Assembly (NCBI RefSeq): GCF_019931145.1
Contig: NZ_JAIOUV010000007.1
Coordinates: 186,001 to 250,000 of the forward strand
DNA length: 64,000 nt
Source: Marinicella meishanensis
GTDB taxonomy: Bacteria; Pseudomonadota; Gammaproteobacteria; Xanthomonadales; Marinicellaceae
Reading direction: 5' to 3'
Shown: piece by piece, positions 26,494 through 35,898 of the stretch
How positions within the stretch are numbered: position 1 is the stretch's first letter
How the letters are laid out: every line of letters begins with the position of its first letter
Notes under the pieces: generated by a model
Told to the model about the DNA's origin: nothing
Databases searched by the model: none
The model's input: only the letters and a program-made list of their open reading frames with translations
Position numbers and translations under genes: made by a program

Positions 26494-27863
26494 GGTTCAG
26501 CTCCCATCTTCTCCGATGTCTTGGCGTCATCATCCAATAAGATATTAAGGCGTGTTCGGGTGTACCACAAGGCCACCAAAGAACTGGCCAACACAATGCC
26601 CACGATGGCCCAAAAAATGGAATACAGGCCATAACCCAGCCCTTCAATCAACACATAAAAGGCACCGATGGGCAAGACCATTTGACGCAGGATGCCAATC
26701 ACCAAGGGGAACAGCGGTTGTTTGATGGCTTGTAACATGGCATTGGAACAGAACAACAGCATGTAACCATAAAACGCAAAGGCATCGGCCCGGAGGTAAT
26801 AAACTCCGACATCAATGATGCCCTGGGAGTTGCTGAACTGGGTCATCATCAAGGGTGACAGGAAAATCATGGTGGGAATGAACAACACCGAGACCAAAGC
26901 GGCCACTTTCAATGACTTGTGGTAGATTTCTTTGACCCGTTCGAGGTTGCCCGCACCGTAATTCTGGCCCACCAAGGCCATCACCGCGGCGTTCAAACCC
27001 AAGGCCGGCATCAACAACAATTGCTCAATGCGGATGCCCACCGAATAACCGGCCACCGGATCGTCGCCAAATTGGGCAATGAAATAGATGGTGATGAACC
27101 CGCCAATGATGATGGTCAACATGTTCATGCTGGCCGGCATGATTTGTGCCAGCAGTTGGCGCCAATGATCCAGGTTGAAGGCGGGTTTGGAACCGGTGCC
27201 GACCTCATTTTTCAGCACCACCCACAAGTAGGCGGCCGAGCCGGCCTTGATGATCAGGGTGGACCAGGCCAAACCCGCCACGCCCAGATCCAACACAAAA
27301 ATGAACAAAGGGTTGAGCAACCAGTTGGCGACAAAGCCCACCATCAGCACATTGCGGTAGCTGGTGGTGTTGCCATGGGCAATCAGGGCGCCGGCGAAAC
27401 AACTGGTGAGGTTGAAAAACACATTACCAATCAGGATGATGAAGGTGTAATCCCAAGCCATGCCGATGATTTGTTCATCGTCACTGAGCTGGTGCAACAA
27501 ATCCAAGGCAAACAACCACCCCAACAACAAAATCAACAAGGACAAGAACCAAGTGATGCCATGGGAGCAGTTGATCCAGGCAATCACTTGTTGGCGGTTG
27601 TTGCTGCCCACATCGGCGGCCACCATCGCCGAGGTGCCGCTTTGCAAACCCATGCCCAAGGCCAAAAACAAGGCAAACACAATGCTGGCAATGGACAAAC
27701 CCGACAAGGCCACATCGGAAATCTGACCGGCAAACCAGTTGTCGGTGAGGTTGTATAAGGTGTTGAACACCATGCCCAAAGCCGCTGGTAATCCGATGCG
27801 CCACATGTGGCGGTAAATGGAACCTTGGGTCAGGTCCCGGTCAGTGGCGTTGGCATGGGTCAT
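26490..27863 (-). CDS. MATE family efflux transporter
   Basis: A 457-residue protein with twelve hydrophobic helices in two similar halves. The N-terminal block IGLPAALGMVFNTLYNLTDN then WFAGQISDVALSGLSIA is characteristic of MATE exporters of the NorM/DinF group, which expel cationic drugs with sodium or protons. The second half has IEQLLLMPALGLNAAVMALV and GQNYGAGNLERVKE. It is the first gene of a three-gene minus operon with the SspB-like and NCS2 genes. Confidence 0.93.
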   Translation of the reverse strand: MTHANATDRDLTQGSIYRHMWRIGLPAALGMVFNTLYNLTDNWFAGQISDVALSGLSIASIVFALFLALGMGLQSGTSAMVAADVGSNNRQQVIAWINCSHGITWFLSLLILLLGWLFALDLLHQLSDDEQIIGMAWDYTFIILIGNVFFNLTSCFAGALIAHGNTTSYRNVLMVGFVANWLLNPLFIFVLDLGVAGLAWSTLIIKAGSAAYLWVVLKNEVGTGSKPAFNLDHWRQLLAQIMPASMNMLTIIIGGFITIYFIAQFGDDPVAGYSVGIRIEQLLLMPALGLNAAVMALVGQNYGAGNLERVKEIYHKSLKVAALVSVLFIPTMIFLSPLMMTQFSNSQGIIDVGVYYLRADAFAFYGYMLLFCSNAMLQAIKQPLFPLVIGILRQMVLPIGAFYVLIEGLGYGLYSIFWAIVGIVLASSLVALWYTRTRLNILLDDDAKTSEKMGAEP

Positions 27864-27940
27864 GAGGAAGAAATTACTGTTGTGAAAAAACCATTCATTC
27901 TAGCAGAAGGTGAACCACTGAAGGCAGCCTCTGCCGCTTC

Positions 27941-28480
27941 TTACTGTGGCTTTCTATTCCGATACCACTCCATGATCAGATGGGCCGATTGCTGGGCTGA
28001 AAACACACCCGTATCAAGCACCAGGTCAGGATCACAAAAGCGTGGGAATTCAAAACAGCCCTCGGCTTTGAGTTGTTGATACAAGTCTGAATCGGTGAGT
28101 TTGCCAAATTGTTGGCGGCTGGGAGCACCCATCCGCGCCAACAACGGCCCCTCATCACAACGCAACTCGATGAAATGCACCTGCCCACCCTGCTCGGTGA
28201 TGCGAGCCACCATGGCAGTCAATAAGGCTGGATCAACGGTGTTCTCTGGATTGAAGGTAAAAATGAATGACCGGTTATGCTCAGCCGCCACCGAGAAGGC
28301 CTCCAACCACATTTGCGCCCGCAACTGGATGAATCCTGGGCCACCAAAATCAAACAGTGACTTGACCGCATCCACCACCAAATGGTTGTGAAACAAAGGC
28401 CAGCCCATGGCCTCACTGACCTGCTGGCCAATGGTGTACTTGCCGGCCGCTGCCGGACCATAGATGAACAACACTTCCAT
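27941..28480 (-). CDS. Small P-loop kinase-like protein
   Basis: A 179-residue P-loop protein. MEVLFIYGPAAAGKYTIGQQ carries the Walker A motif GPAAAGKYT (residues 8-16). FHNHLVVDAVKSLF, FIFTFNPE and the lid-like segment RMGAPSRQQFGKLTD follow, resembling shikimate/gluconate-kinase-like AAA proteins with a lid that closes on a small substrate. The start is placed at the second ATG because the fold starts there. The substrate is unknown. It stands alone between the MATE gene and a divergent secreted beta-helix gene. Confidence 0.75.
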   Translation of the reverse strand: MEVLFIYGPAAAGKYTIGQQVSEAMGWPLFHNHLVVDAVKSLFDFGGPGFIQLRAQMWLEAFSVAAEHNRSFIFTFNPENTVDPALLTAMVARITEQGGQVHFIELRCDEGPLLARMGAPSRQQFGKLTDSDLYQQLKAEGCFEFPRFCDPDLVLDTGVFSAQQSAHLIMEWYRNRKPQ

Positions 28481-28604
28481 CGCCACATTGTGGGCGGTCA
28501 AACCGTGCCTTGACCAGATATTTTTAAAAAAATTTCACCGCCTCTGTCCGCATTGGCGAATTTTCTTGTTTAGCTGAATGAGCATTCATTTCAGGAGATA
28601 CATT

Positions 28605-30101
28605 ATGCGCAAGCAAACATTCACATTCATGCTTTTGGGGCTGACCGCCTTGGACCTCTGCCAAGGGGCCATGGCGGCCACCATCCAAGTCAACAGCACC
28701 GCCAATGTGCAGGCCGATGACGGCCAGTGCACCCTCAGGGAGGCCATTGTGTCCAGCAACCTGGATCAGGTTTCCGGTGCCATGGCCGGCGAATGTGCTG
28801 CCGGTGACTCAGCCGAGGACGTCATTGAGTTTTCAAGCTTACCAACACCGGCTTTGATTGATGTCAGTGCTTTGAACTTACCCGACATCACCGATGGCTT
28901 GGAACTGCTGGGACCTGGCAGTGAGTTGTTGACCATACAGGGCGGCAACACCCATCCGGTTTTCGTGTCGCAAAGCCCTTTGGTGGTGGCCAATGTAACC
29001 ATCACCGCTGGAGGCTTTTTTGGCGCTGGGGTGCGCATGGAAACCGCCCATGACTTGACCTTAAAAAACTGTGAATTTGCCGACCACACCCCATCCAACG
29101 GCGGTGGGACGGTGACGATGTTGGGGGGAGAAAATGGACCCAAATTGATGGTTGAGAATTGTCTGTTCACCAACAACATACAAACCAATGGTGGTGGTGC
29201 CGCCATCTCACTGCGATCCAATGACTCCAATGCGGGGCTGGAGGCCGAAATCATCAACAGCCAGTTCATCAACAACCAAACCAGTGGGAGGGCTGCGGCG
29301 ATCAGCCTGTTCACAGGTTTTGAAAACACCATCCATTTGTCCATCACGGACAGTTTATTCATGGGCAATGTGGCTGGCACCGACGGCGGCGCCATATTCA
29401 GCAATCAAAACGGTATCGTGCTGTTGGTGAAAAATTCGGCCTTCATCAACAACCAAGCCGGCGAAGATGGCGGAGCCATTCAAGTCACCAATGCCACCAC
29501 GGTGTTGGTTAACAACACCATTGCCAACAATTCAGCCGGTGGTTTTGGGGGCGGTTTGTATTTGAGCGCCTTCAACCCAGATGTGGCATTGCTGATTAAT
29601 AACACCATCACCGGTAACAGCGCCAATGAAAACGACAATGGCAGTTTTTCAGGTGGCATCCACGCCTTTGGCTTGGTTCATGTCGGTCATTCCGTGCTGG
29701 CTGAAAACACCACGGCATTTGCTGGTGAATCACCGAACTGTTTTGGCGACATCACCTCGTTGGGACACAATTTGGTGGGTGATGTGGCAGACTGCGACTG
29801 GATCAGTGACCCCAGCGACTTGTTGGGAGACTCCAGTGGCATGGGTGTGTTGGACCCGCAACTGGAGGCCTTGGCCGACAATGGCGGTCCCACCCCCTCC
29901 CGGCTGCCCATGAGTGACAGTCCGCTGGTGGATGCGATTGATCCAGCGGTTTGCCTGGACGAAGAAAACCAACCCCTATTGGTCGATCAGCGGGGGACAG
30001 CCAGGCCCCAAGACAGCGATGGTGATGGCACCAGCGCTTGCGACATCGGCGCCGTTGAATTGGTCTTTGATGACCTGATTTTTGCCAGCACATTCGAGTA
30101 A
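28605..30101 (+). CDS. Secreted beta-helix protein with CSLREA-type start and C-terminal IFASTFE tag
   Basis: A 498-residue exported protein. The signal peptide MRKQTFTFMLLGLTALDLCQ runs to AMAA, followed by a CSLREA-like block (DGQCTLREAIVSSN) that often precedes surface beta-helices. Many short repeats of the type F-x-x-N-x-A-x-x-x-G-G-A-I follow (NQAGEDGGAIQV, NNSAGGFGGGLYL), as in right-handed parallel beta-helix/Pmp-like proteins. GDGTSACDIGAVEL near the end is the choice-of-anchor Q type block, and the last residues DDLIFASTFE are the recurrent tag. AGGAGA precedes the ATG at 28605. Confidence 0.8.
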   Translation: MRKQTFTFMLLGLTALDLCQGAMAATIQVNSTANVQADDGQCTLREAIVSSNLDQVSGAMAGECAAGDSAEDVIEFSSLPTPALIDVSALNLPDITDGLELLGPGSELLTIQGGNTHPVFVSQSPLVVANVTITAGGFFGAGVRMETAHDLTLKNCEFADHTPSNGGGTVTMLGGENGPKLMVENCLFTNNIQTNGGGAAISLRSNDSNAGLEAEIINSQFINNQTSGRAAAISLFTGFENTIHLSITDSLFMGNVAGTDGGAIFSNQNGIVLLVKNSAFINNQAGEDGGAIQVTNATTVLVNNTIANNSAGGFGGGLYLSAFNPDVALLINNTITGNSANENDNGSFSGGIHAFGLVHVGHSVLAENTTAFAGESPNCFGDITSLGHNLVGDVADCDWISDPSDLLGDSSGMGVLDPQLEALADNGGPTPSRLPMSDSPLVDAIDPAVCLDEENQPLLVDQRGTARPQDSDGDGTSACDIGAVELVFDDLIFASTFE

Positions 30102-30127
30102 ACCCATTGACCATTTGCGGAGTTCCC

Positions 30128-32185
30128 ATGAAAAAAAATCCATATGTCATTGCCTTGCTGTGCTTGTTGAGTGCGGCACTTGATGCCGCCCAAATCACCG
30201 TTGACACCGATGAGTTCAGTCCCAGTAACAACGGCAACTGTGCGTTCACCGAAGCCATCTTATCGGCCAGTTTTGATTTGGCATTTGATCAATGTGTCGC
30301 CGGGGCCGGTGATGATGTCATCAACTTTGTACCGGTTTTGTTTGATAACCCGGTGAATTCGTTGGTGCTCAATGTCACCGAAGCCATTCCGGTGTTTCAA
30401 GACAGCCTGGACATTCAGGTGCCGGCCGGTAAATCCTTGTCCTTGTTGGGCACCCAACAAGACCGTCTGCTGGACGTGGCCTTGAATCCTGGCAAGCATT
30501 TCACCCTCAACAACACCCTGCTGTCCATGGGCCAAGCCAGCACCCCTGGCGGTGCCATGCAATTCTCAGGCCAAGCCAGTCAGATCAATCTGACCGGGGT
30601 GGTGTTCACCAACAACCACTCAGATGCCGACGGTGGCGCCATTGGTTTTGCCCGCAACACCGCGGTCAACACCCAGCTGAACATCACCGCTGCCGACTTC
30701 AACCACAACAGCAGTGGAGATCGGGGTGGTGCCATTTTTACCAGCGAACAGGTGACCCTGAATTTGACCGCCAGTCAACTGAGTTTTAACAGCGCTTTGT
30801 CCTCAGGTGGCGCCTTGCGTTTATCGCATGATGCCCACATTGATGACGTGTGGTTTGAACAGAACGTGGCCAGTGCCGGCGGTGCGGTGTATTCTGATGA
30901 ACGTGATCTGAGCCTCACCAACAGTGTTTTGACCCACAACCAGGCCACTGGCGCCGGTGGCGCGGTGTACAAGTCAGCACCGTTCAATGAAACCCAGGAC
31001 AGTTTAATCATGCACCGCAATTCCGTGTTGCACAACAGCGCCACCGGCACTGCGGGGGTGGTTTTGTTCTACGTCAACCTGGATGCCAGCAACAACCTGA
31101 TCGCGCACAATGCATCGACCGAGAAAGTCGGCGGGTTGCAGTTGTTTTTACTGAACGCCAATGACGGTGACCACCAGGTCCATCTGGTTGGCAACACCTT
31201 TTATCACAACACCAGCGAAGGCGCCGATGCCTCAGCCGCTGGGGATTTGGATGTGTTCTTTTCAGCCGGCCAATCCAGTTTCTATGGCAACGCCGTGATC
31301 AGCACTGAGCAGACAAATTTCATTGCTTTATGTGACCTGAACCGCACCAACCAGGTCAACGCCCAACACAACCTCAGCAACCTGTCCACCGGCTGTTTGA
31401 TTGGTAGTGACAACCAAATCTTGGCGGCGGCCAACACCGAACCACAAGCCACCAGTGCTGGCCTGCACCCAACAGAAATCGTGCCATTGCCTGGCAGCCC
31501 CCTGATTGATGCTTGGGCTGGGGCCGATTGTGTGGACCCGAATGGGATGGACATTGACTTGGATTTGACTGGTGACCGGCGGCTGTTTGGGGTGATTTAT
31601 GACGGTGATGCCGATGGTCAGCGCGACTGTGACATCGGTGCGACCGAAGTCTATGAAGCGGCTTTGATCGACGTGACGGTGATCGGATCTGGTGCCGTCA
31701 GCAGCCAGCCGGCTGGCCTCAGTTGTACCGACCAATGTTCACAAGCCTTTGCCATTGGCACCGAATTGACCCTCACCGCGGCGCCCAGTTTGGGCCAGGT
31801 TTTTGTGGGTTGGGGTGGCGATGAATGCAGTGGCACCGATCCGTGTAGTTTCACCGTGTCTGAGACCAGTTCAGTGGTCGCCGAGTTTCAAGCCGAACCC
31901 ACCCATGTCGTCACTGTGGAAAAAACCGGCGCTGGTCAGGCCACGGTGACCAGCTCACCATCGGCCATCGATTGTGGCAACCTTTGCGCAGGCAATTTCC
32001 CGTCTTTTTCGGCCGTGACCCTCACCGCCAATCCTGCACCCGGGCATGTACTGGTCGGTTGGACCGGCTGCATGGGTAATGGCAACCAATGTGTGATTCC
32101 GGTGCTCACTGAAGACACCACCGTCACTTTGGAAATTGATGACCCCGATGTCATCTTCATAAGCAATTTTGAAGATGACCCATGA
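30128..32185 (+). CDS. Secreted beta-helix protein with two InlB-type repeats and C-terminal tag
   Basis: A 685-residue exported protein, 26 bases after a related gene. The signal peptide is MKKNPYVIALLCLLSAALDA, then a CSLREA-like block (NNGNCAFTEAI), then G-G-A-rich beta-helix repeats (DADGGAIGFARN, GDRGGAIFTSEQ, SAGGAVYSDE). Near residues 515-670 are two copies of a Cys-containing bacterial repeat (LTLTAAPSLGQVFVGWGG and LTANPAPGHVLVGWTGC), like divergent InlB B-repeats. It ends DVIFISNFEDDP, the tag with a short extension. GGAG precedes the ATG. It is probably co-transcribed with its neighbour. Confidence 0.8.
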   Translation: MKKNPYVIALLCLLSAALDAAQITVDTDEFSPSNNGNCAFTEAILSASFDLAFDQCVAGAGDDVINFVPVLFDNPVNSLVLNVTEAIPVFQDSLDIQVPAGKSLSLLGTQQDRLLDVALNPGKHFTLNNTLLSMGQASTPGGAMQFSGQASQINLTGVVFTNNHSDADGGAIGFARNTAVNTQLNITAADFNHNSSGDRGGAIFTSEQVTLNLTASQLSFNSALSSGGALRLSHDAHIDDVWFEQNVASAGGAVYSDERDLSLTNSVLTHNQATGAGGAVYKSAPFNETQDSLIMHRNSVLHNSATGTAGVVLFYVNLDASNNLIAHNASTEKVGGLQLFLLNANDGDHQVHLVGNTFYHNTSEGADASAAGDLDVFFSAGQSSFYGNAVISTEQTNFIALCDLNRTNQVNAQHNLSNLSTGCLIGSDNQILAAANTEPQATSAGLHPTEIVPLPGSPLIDAWAGADCVDPNGMDIDLDLTGDRRLFGVIYDGDADGQRDCDIGATEVYEAALIDVTVIGSGAVSSQPAGLSCTDQCSQAFAIGTELTLTAAPSLGQVFVGWGGDECSGTDPCSFTVSETSSVVAEFQAEPTHVVTVEKTGAGQATVTSSPSAIDCGNLCAGNFPSFSAVTLTANPAPGHVLVGWTGCMGNGNQCVIPVLTEDTTVTLEIDDPDVIFISNFEDDP

Positions 32186-32202
32186 TCACCCCGTTGATTG
32201 GG

Positions 32203-32769
32203 TCAGGTCAAATGCATGGCCAACATGAGTTTGGCCTTGACCCAATCCCTTCTGACGGTGCGGTCGCTGATCGCCAACAGTTCTGCCACCTGCGCCTCAG
32301 TCAATCCGGCGAAATAAATCAACACGAACACCTGCTCCAAGCGCGGTTCGTGCGCCTTCAAAGATTGTAAACCCTGATCCAACTGCAACAGCCATTCAAC
32401 TGAGGGCGTTGGGCCATGCCCTGACCCATGTATGGCACTGTCATAGGTGTTGACTCCTTCATGTTGGCGCTTTTGGGCTTGCTTCTTTTTGGCCTCATTG
32501 ATCAGCAAATGCCGCATGGCCAAGGCTGCCACGGCCATGAAGTGGTTTTTGTTGTTGAATTGCATGCCACCTTGGTGCATTTTTTCCCAGGCTTCATGCA
32601 CCAGACCGGTGGTGTTGATGGTGTGAGACATGATTTTTTGGCGCTGACCACGCGCCAGCTTTTTCAGGTCCAAATAAACCATTTGCACCAACTGGTCCAA
32701 AGCGGCTTGATTGCCGTCTTGTGCTTGCACCAACAAGGCCGTGATGTCCGCCGTTGGCTGCTCAGTCAT
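32203..32769 (-). CDS. ECF-type sigma factor paired with Ser/Thr kinase
   Basis: A 188-residue sigma70-family factor of the ECF-like group found beside Ser/Thr kinases. Region 2 is LVQMVYLDLKKLARGQRQ with TTGLVHEAWEKM and KNHFMAVAALAMRHLLINEA; region 4 is FAGLTEAQVAELLAISDRTV then RRDWVKAKLML. The GGAGG before ATG 32769 lies at the end of the kinase gene, and the two overlap by 8 bases (ATGACTGA), so synthesis is coupled. The kinase presumably controls this factor instead of an anti-sigma protein; target promoters are unknown. Confidence 0.88.
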   Translation of the reverse strand: MTEQPTADITALLVQAQDGNQAALDQLVQMVYLDLKKLARGQRQKIMSHTINTTGLVHEAWEKMHQGGMQFNNKNHFMAVAALAMRHLLINEAKKKQAQKRQHEGVNTYDSAIHGSGHGPTPSVEWLLQLDQGLQSLKAHEPRLEQVFVLIYFAGLTEAQVAELLAISDRTVRRDWVKAKLMLAMHLT

Positions 32770-35647
32770 GACCATCCTCCGCCACAACCGGTTGGGCGTT
32801 GTTGAGCACTTGGAGCAAGCATGCATCGATCGATGCGGGCGCTTGGGGCGCCACAAAAAATCGCACCAATTCGGCAAAATCTTGTGGCACTTCACTGTGC
32901 GCGGTGTACAGTTCGCAGGCGCGGGTTATGGCCGCCAAACCTTCGGTCTGCCAGGGGCCTGAATCAATGTCAAGTTGTTGGTTGATGGTCATCAATTCTG
33001 TCAGATTTTCCGCCCGAATGCGCCAGCCGGCGGCAAAATCAGGCGACTGCTGCACCGTGGTGGTGTATTCCTGATTGGCCAATTCAAATGCCTGTTGGGC
33101 CGCTGCCAGGCGCCCATGGTGGCGGTGGTGACGGGCCCAAGTTCGGTGACAATGCGCGGTCATGTAGTGCCAAGCATAACTGGGCAACAGGGCATTGGCT
33201 TGTTGATAAGCATCAATGGCCACCTCGACCCATTGGCTGATGTCCGGCTGGGTCAGTCCGCGATCAGCCAAGGTGTAAGAAATGTCGCCCAAATTGGCCC
33301 AATTATAAGCATCATTCGGATCCAGGCTCACCGATTGTTCGGCATAGGCCTGCGCCTCAGCCAACAGTGCTTGTTTGGCTTCATCACTGAGCGCTTGATT
33401 GGATTCACCGGTGATTTTGATCAAGCCCACCACCAACAGAGACAAGACATCCAAGTGCTCGGGTTTAAGCGCATGGGCGGCTCTGGCATGATCGACCATC
33501 TGCATGGAGTGCTCGATGGATGGCAGGCCCAAATCACTTTGCCAACTGCTCCAATGACCATGAACCTCGGCCAAGGAAACCAATACATTCAGTTGGCCGG
33601 GTAACAAGGCATTGGCCTGTTCACACGCCGCCTTGGCTTGCTTGAGCTTGTCCTCATAACTGGTCTCGGCATTGTCAATGCTGACGTGTAGCTGGGTATT
33701 CAACAGTTCACAATACAAGGCGTGGTTTTGTAAGTCACTGCGGCCAATCTCCAAGGCCTGCTGTAGCAAGCCTTGGGCCTGTCGGTAGGCAGCCAATGCC
33801 GCTTTGAACTGACCATCAATGGTCAAGATTTTGCCTTGCGTGAGGTGTGCCTCAGCCCCCAGGCGCAAGGCTTCATAGAGACCGGGATTCTCAGCAAATG
33901 CCTGCTGGGCCAAGGTAATTGCTTGCGCATGATCCTCTTGCAAAAAGGCCAGATAAGCTTTCAAATAAGTGGCTTGTTGGGCTTCATCGATGTTGACAGA
34001 CAGTTTGACTTGGGCCGGCTGCAAAAATTGTTGGCGCCAGCGCTCGACGGTTGCCTCGCGGGCGGCGGCATCCCTGATTAAGTGGGCTTCACTGCGCTTC
34101 AGCTCCCAGTTCATGGCCAAGGCCAGTCCATATTGAATTTCAGTGGTGGGGTTGCTGAAGCCAGATTCAGCGGCTTGGGCAAAGGCCACAACGGCCTTGG
34201 CCGGTTGGTTCAACAGCCAATGGGCTTGGCCCATGGCCGCATACACCGGGCCATTCATGGCACCGTCTTCGATGGTCGCTGACAAATTGCTTAGCTGTTG
34301 TTTGATCTGGCTGTACTTCGGCGCCAGGCTGTGATGCGGTAACAAGTGCTCTTCTCGCACCGATTGTTCCATTTGTTTGCTGACCAGGGCATATTCTTGC
34401 ACCACTTGAGCGAATTGTTGCGAGCGCCAACGTTCGGTCACCAACAACCAGGCCCCGCCCACCAGCAACACCAACACGCTGGCACCCAAAGCACTGACCA
34501 AGGGATGTTTCTTGATTTTTTTTTGCATCCTTTGCCACCCATTGAGGCGTCGGGCACGCACCGGATCACCGGCCAAATAGGCCTTCAAATCCGCCACCAA
34601 GTGCGGCACCGAAGGGTATCGATCGGCCGGGTCTTTGGCCAAACATTGCTCAATGATGGCCACCAAATCGGCCCGCAGTTGCGAACCGGGAATCGTCGGT
34701 GGGGCTTCTTTCAGCACCTTGTAATTGGTTTCGGTGATTGAATCGGCCGCAAACGGATGCCGACGGGTCATTAATTGATACAAAATGACCCCCAATGCAA
34801 ACACATCACTGCGACCATCCAGGCGCGGTGATTCAGCTGCTTCACCAGCCCCATCTGGGCAACCCAAGATTTGTTCTGGTGACATGTAACCCGGCGTGCC
34901 TATGATTTGGCCAGTGCCGGTCATGGGGCTGGCGTCCAACTGCGGCAGCTGGATGGTGGCGATGCCAAAATCCAACACCTTCGGCTGGCCCAAATGTTCC
35001 GCGGTGTCAATCCAAATGTTGGCCGGTTTCAAATCCCGATGAATGATGCCCTTGCTGTGGGCATATGCGATGGCTTCGCACACCATAATGAACAAGGACA
35101 AACAGGCCTCAACCGAACAGTTTTGTTGTTCGCAATGGGTGTTGATGTTGACCCCTGAAACAAACTCCATGGCAAACCATGGCCGGTTGTTGTCAGTCAT
35201 GCCGGCATCATACAAGGTGGCGATGTGGGGATGCGACAGTTGGGCGAGAATTTGACGTTCCCGCTTGAATCGCTGCACCATGGACTCGGTGATCAAGCCT
35301 TCGGATAATATCTTTAAGGCCACCTGCTTATCAAATTGGCCATCGGCCCGTTCGGCCAAATACACTTCCCCCATGCCGCCATCGGCCAGCCGTTCCAACA
35401 CCCGGTAGTGGCCCACTTGTGATCCGGCAGGTAGGGCACCCAAAGGTGCCACTGAGTCGGCCAACAAGCCAGTCAAACCGCCCGGGTCACTTACGAGCTG
35501 AAGCTGCTGCCGGACGGCCGCGGCTTCGGCTGCGGACATTCCCTCAAGAAACTGCTCAACCAAGGTCTCCAAGTCGGCATCCGGATCCGCGGCACAGGCG
35601 GCATCAATCAACGCTTCCAGTTGTTGCCAATTTGACCGTTCAGCCAT
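32762..35647 (-). CDS. Membrane Ser/Thr protein kinase with TPR sensor domain
   Basis: A 961-residue kinase. The Gly loop LADGGMGEVYL is at 88-98, catalytic Lys in VALKIL at 112, HRDLKPANIW at 203-212 and DFG at 226-228. All are present, so it should be active. One membrane helix (ASVLVLLVGGAWLLV, about residue 395) separates the cytosolic kinase from about 550 residues of helical TPR-like repeats outside, such as YLAFLQEDHAQAITLAQQAF and ALLAEAQAYAEQSVSLDPND. The N-terminal 60 residues are helical. It comes first, with the ECF sigma gene coupled to it, forming a signalling pair. It may regulate nearby surface genes. Confidence 0.92.
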   Translation of the reverse strand: MAERSNWQQLEALIDAACAADPDADLETLVEQFLEGMSAAEAAAVRQQLQLVSDPGGLTGLLADSVAPLGALPAGSQVGHYRVLERLADGGMGEVYLAERADGQFDKQVALKILSEGLITESMVQRFKRERQILAQLSHPHIATLYDAGMTDNNRPWFAMEFVSGVNINTHCEQQNCSVEACLSLFIMVCEAIAYAHSKGIIHRDLKPANIWIDTAEHLGQPKVLDFGIATIQLPQLDASPMTGTGQIIGTPGYMSPEQILGCPDGAGEAAESPRLDGRSDVFALGVILYQLMTRRHPFAADSITETNYKVLKEAPPTIPGSQLRADLVAIIEQCLAKDPADRYPSVPHLVADLKAYLAGDPVRARRLNGWQRMQKKIKKHPLVSALGASVLVLLVGGAWLLVTERWRSQQFAQVVQEYALVSKQMEQSVREEHLLPHHSLAPKYSQIKQQLSNLSATIEDGAMNGPVYAAMGQAHWLLNQPAKAVVAFAQAAESGFSNPTTEIQYGLALAMNWELKRSEAHLIRDAAAREATVERWRQQFLQPAQVKLSVNIDEAQQATYLKAYLAFLQEDHAQAITLAQQAFAENPGLYEALRLGAEAHLTQGKILTIDGQFKAALAAYRQAQGLLQQALEIGRSDLQNHALYCELLNTQLHVSIDNAETSYEDKLKQAKAACEQANALLPGQLNVLVSLAEVHGHWSSWQSDLGLPSIEHSMQMVDHARAAHALKPEHLDVLSLLVVGLIKITGESNQALSDEAKQALLAEAQAYAEQSVSLDPNDAYNWANLGDISYTLADRGLTQPDISQWVEVAIDAYQQANALLPSYAWHYMTAHCHRTWARHHRHHGRLAAAQQAFELANQEYTTTVQQSPDFAAGWRIRAENLTELMTINQQLDIDSGPWQTEGLAAITRACELYTAHSEVPQDFAELVRFFVAPQAPASIDACLLQVLNNAQPVVAEDGHD

Positions 35648-35898
35648 GTGCCCTCCTGATCGCAGCGGTGTGGCATGGGTTGACTTGTGACACGGCGGTG
35701 AACATTGGATTCATTTGATTCAGCGGTTGCTGGCTTGGCTCGAAGGCAAAACCCTAATTTACCACGTTGAGCGACCAACTCAACAGCCACCAAGGTCGTC
35801 GATGTTCAATTATGTGACTTATTTTGTGTTGTTAGGGCGTGCATCGGCATTGATAACCCCAAGAACCGCCATTTTGAACCCAGATTGAGGAGATGAAG

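Noticed and set aside
30107-30127. Upstream start for the second beta-helix protein
   Set aside because: The ATG at 30128 has GGAG before it and begins a clean signal peptide.
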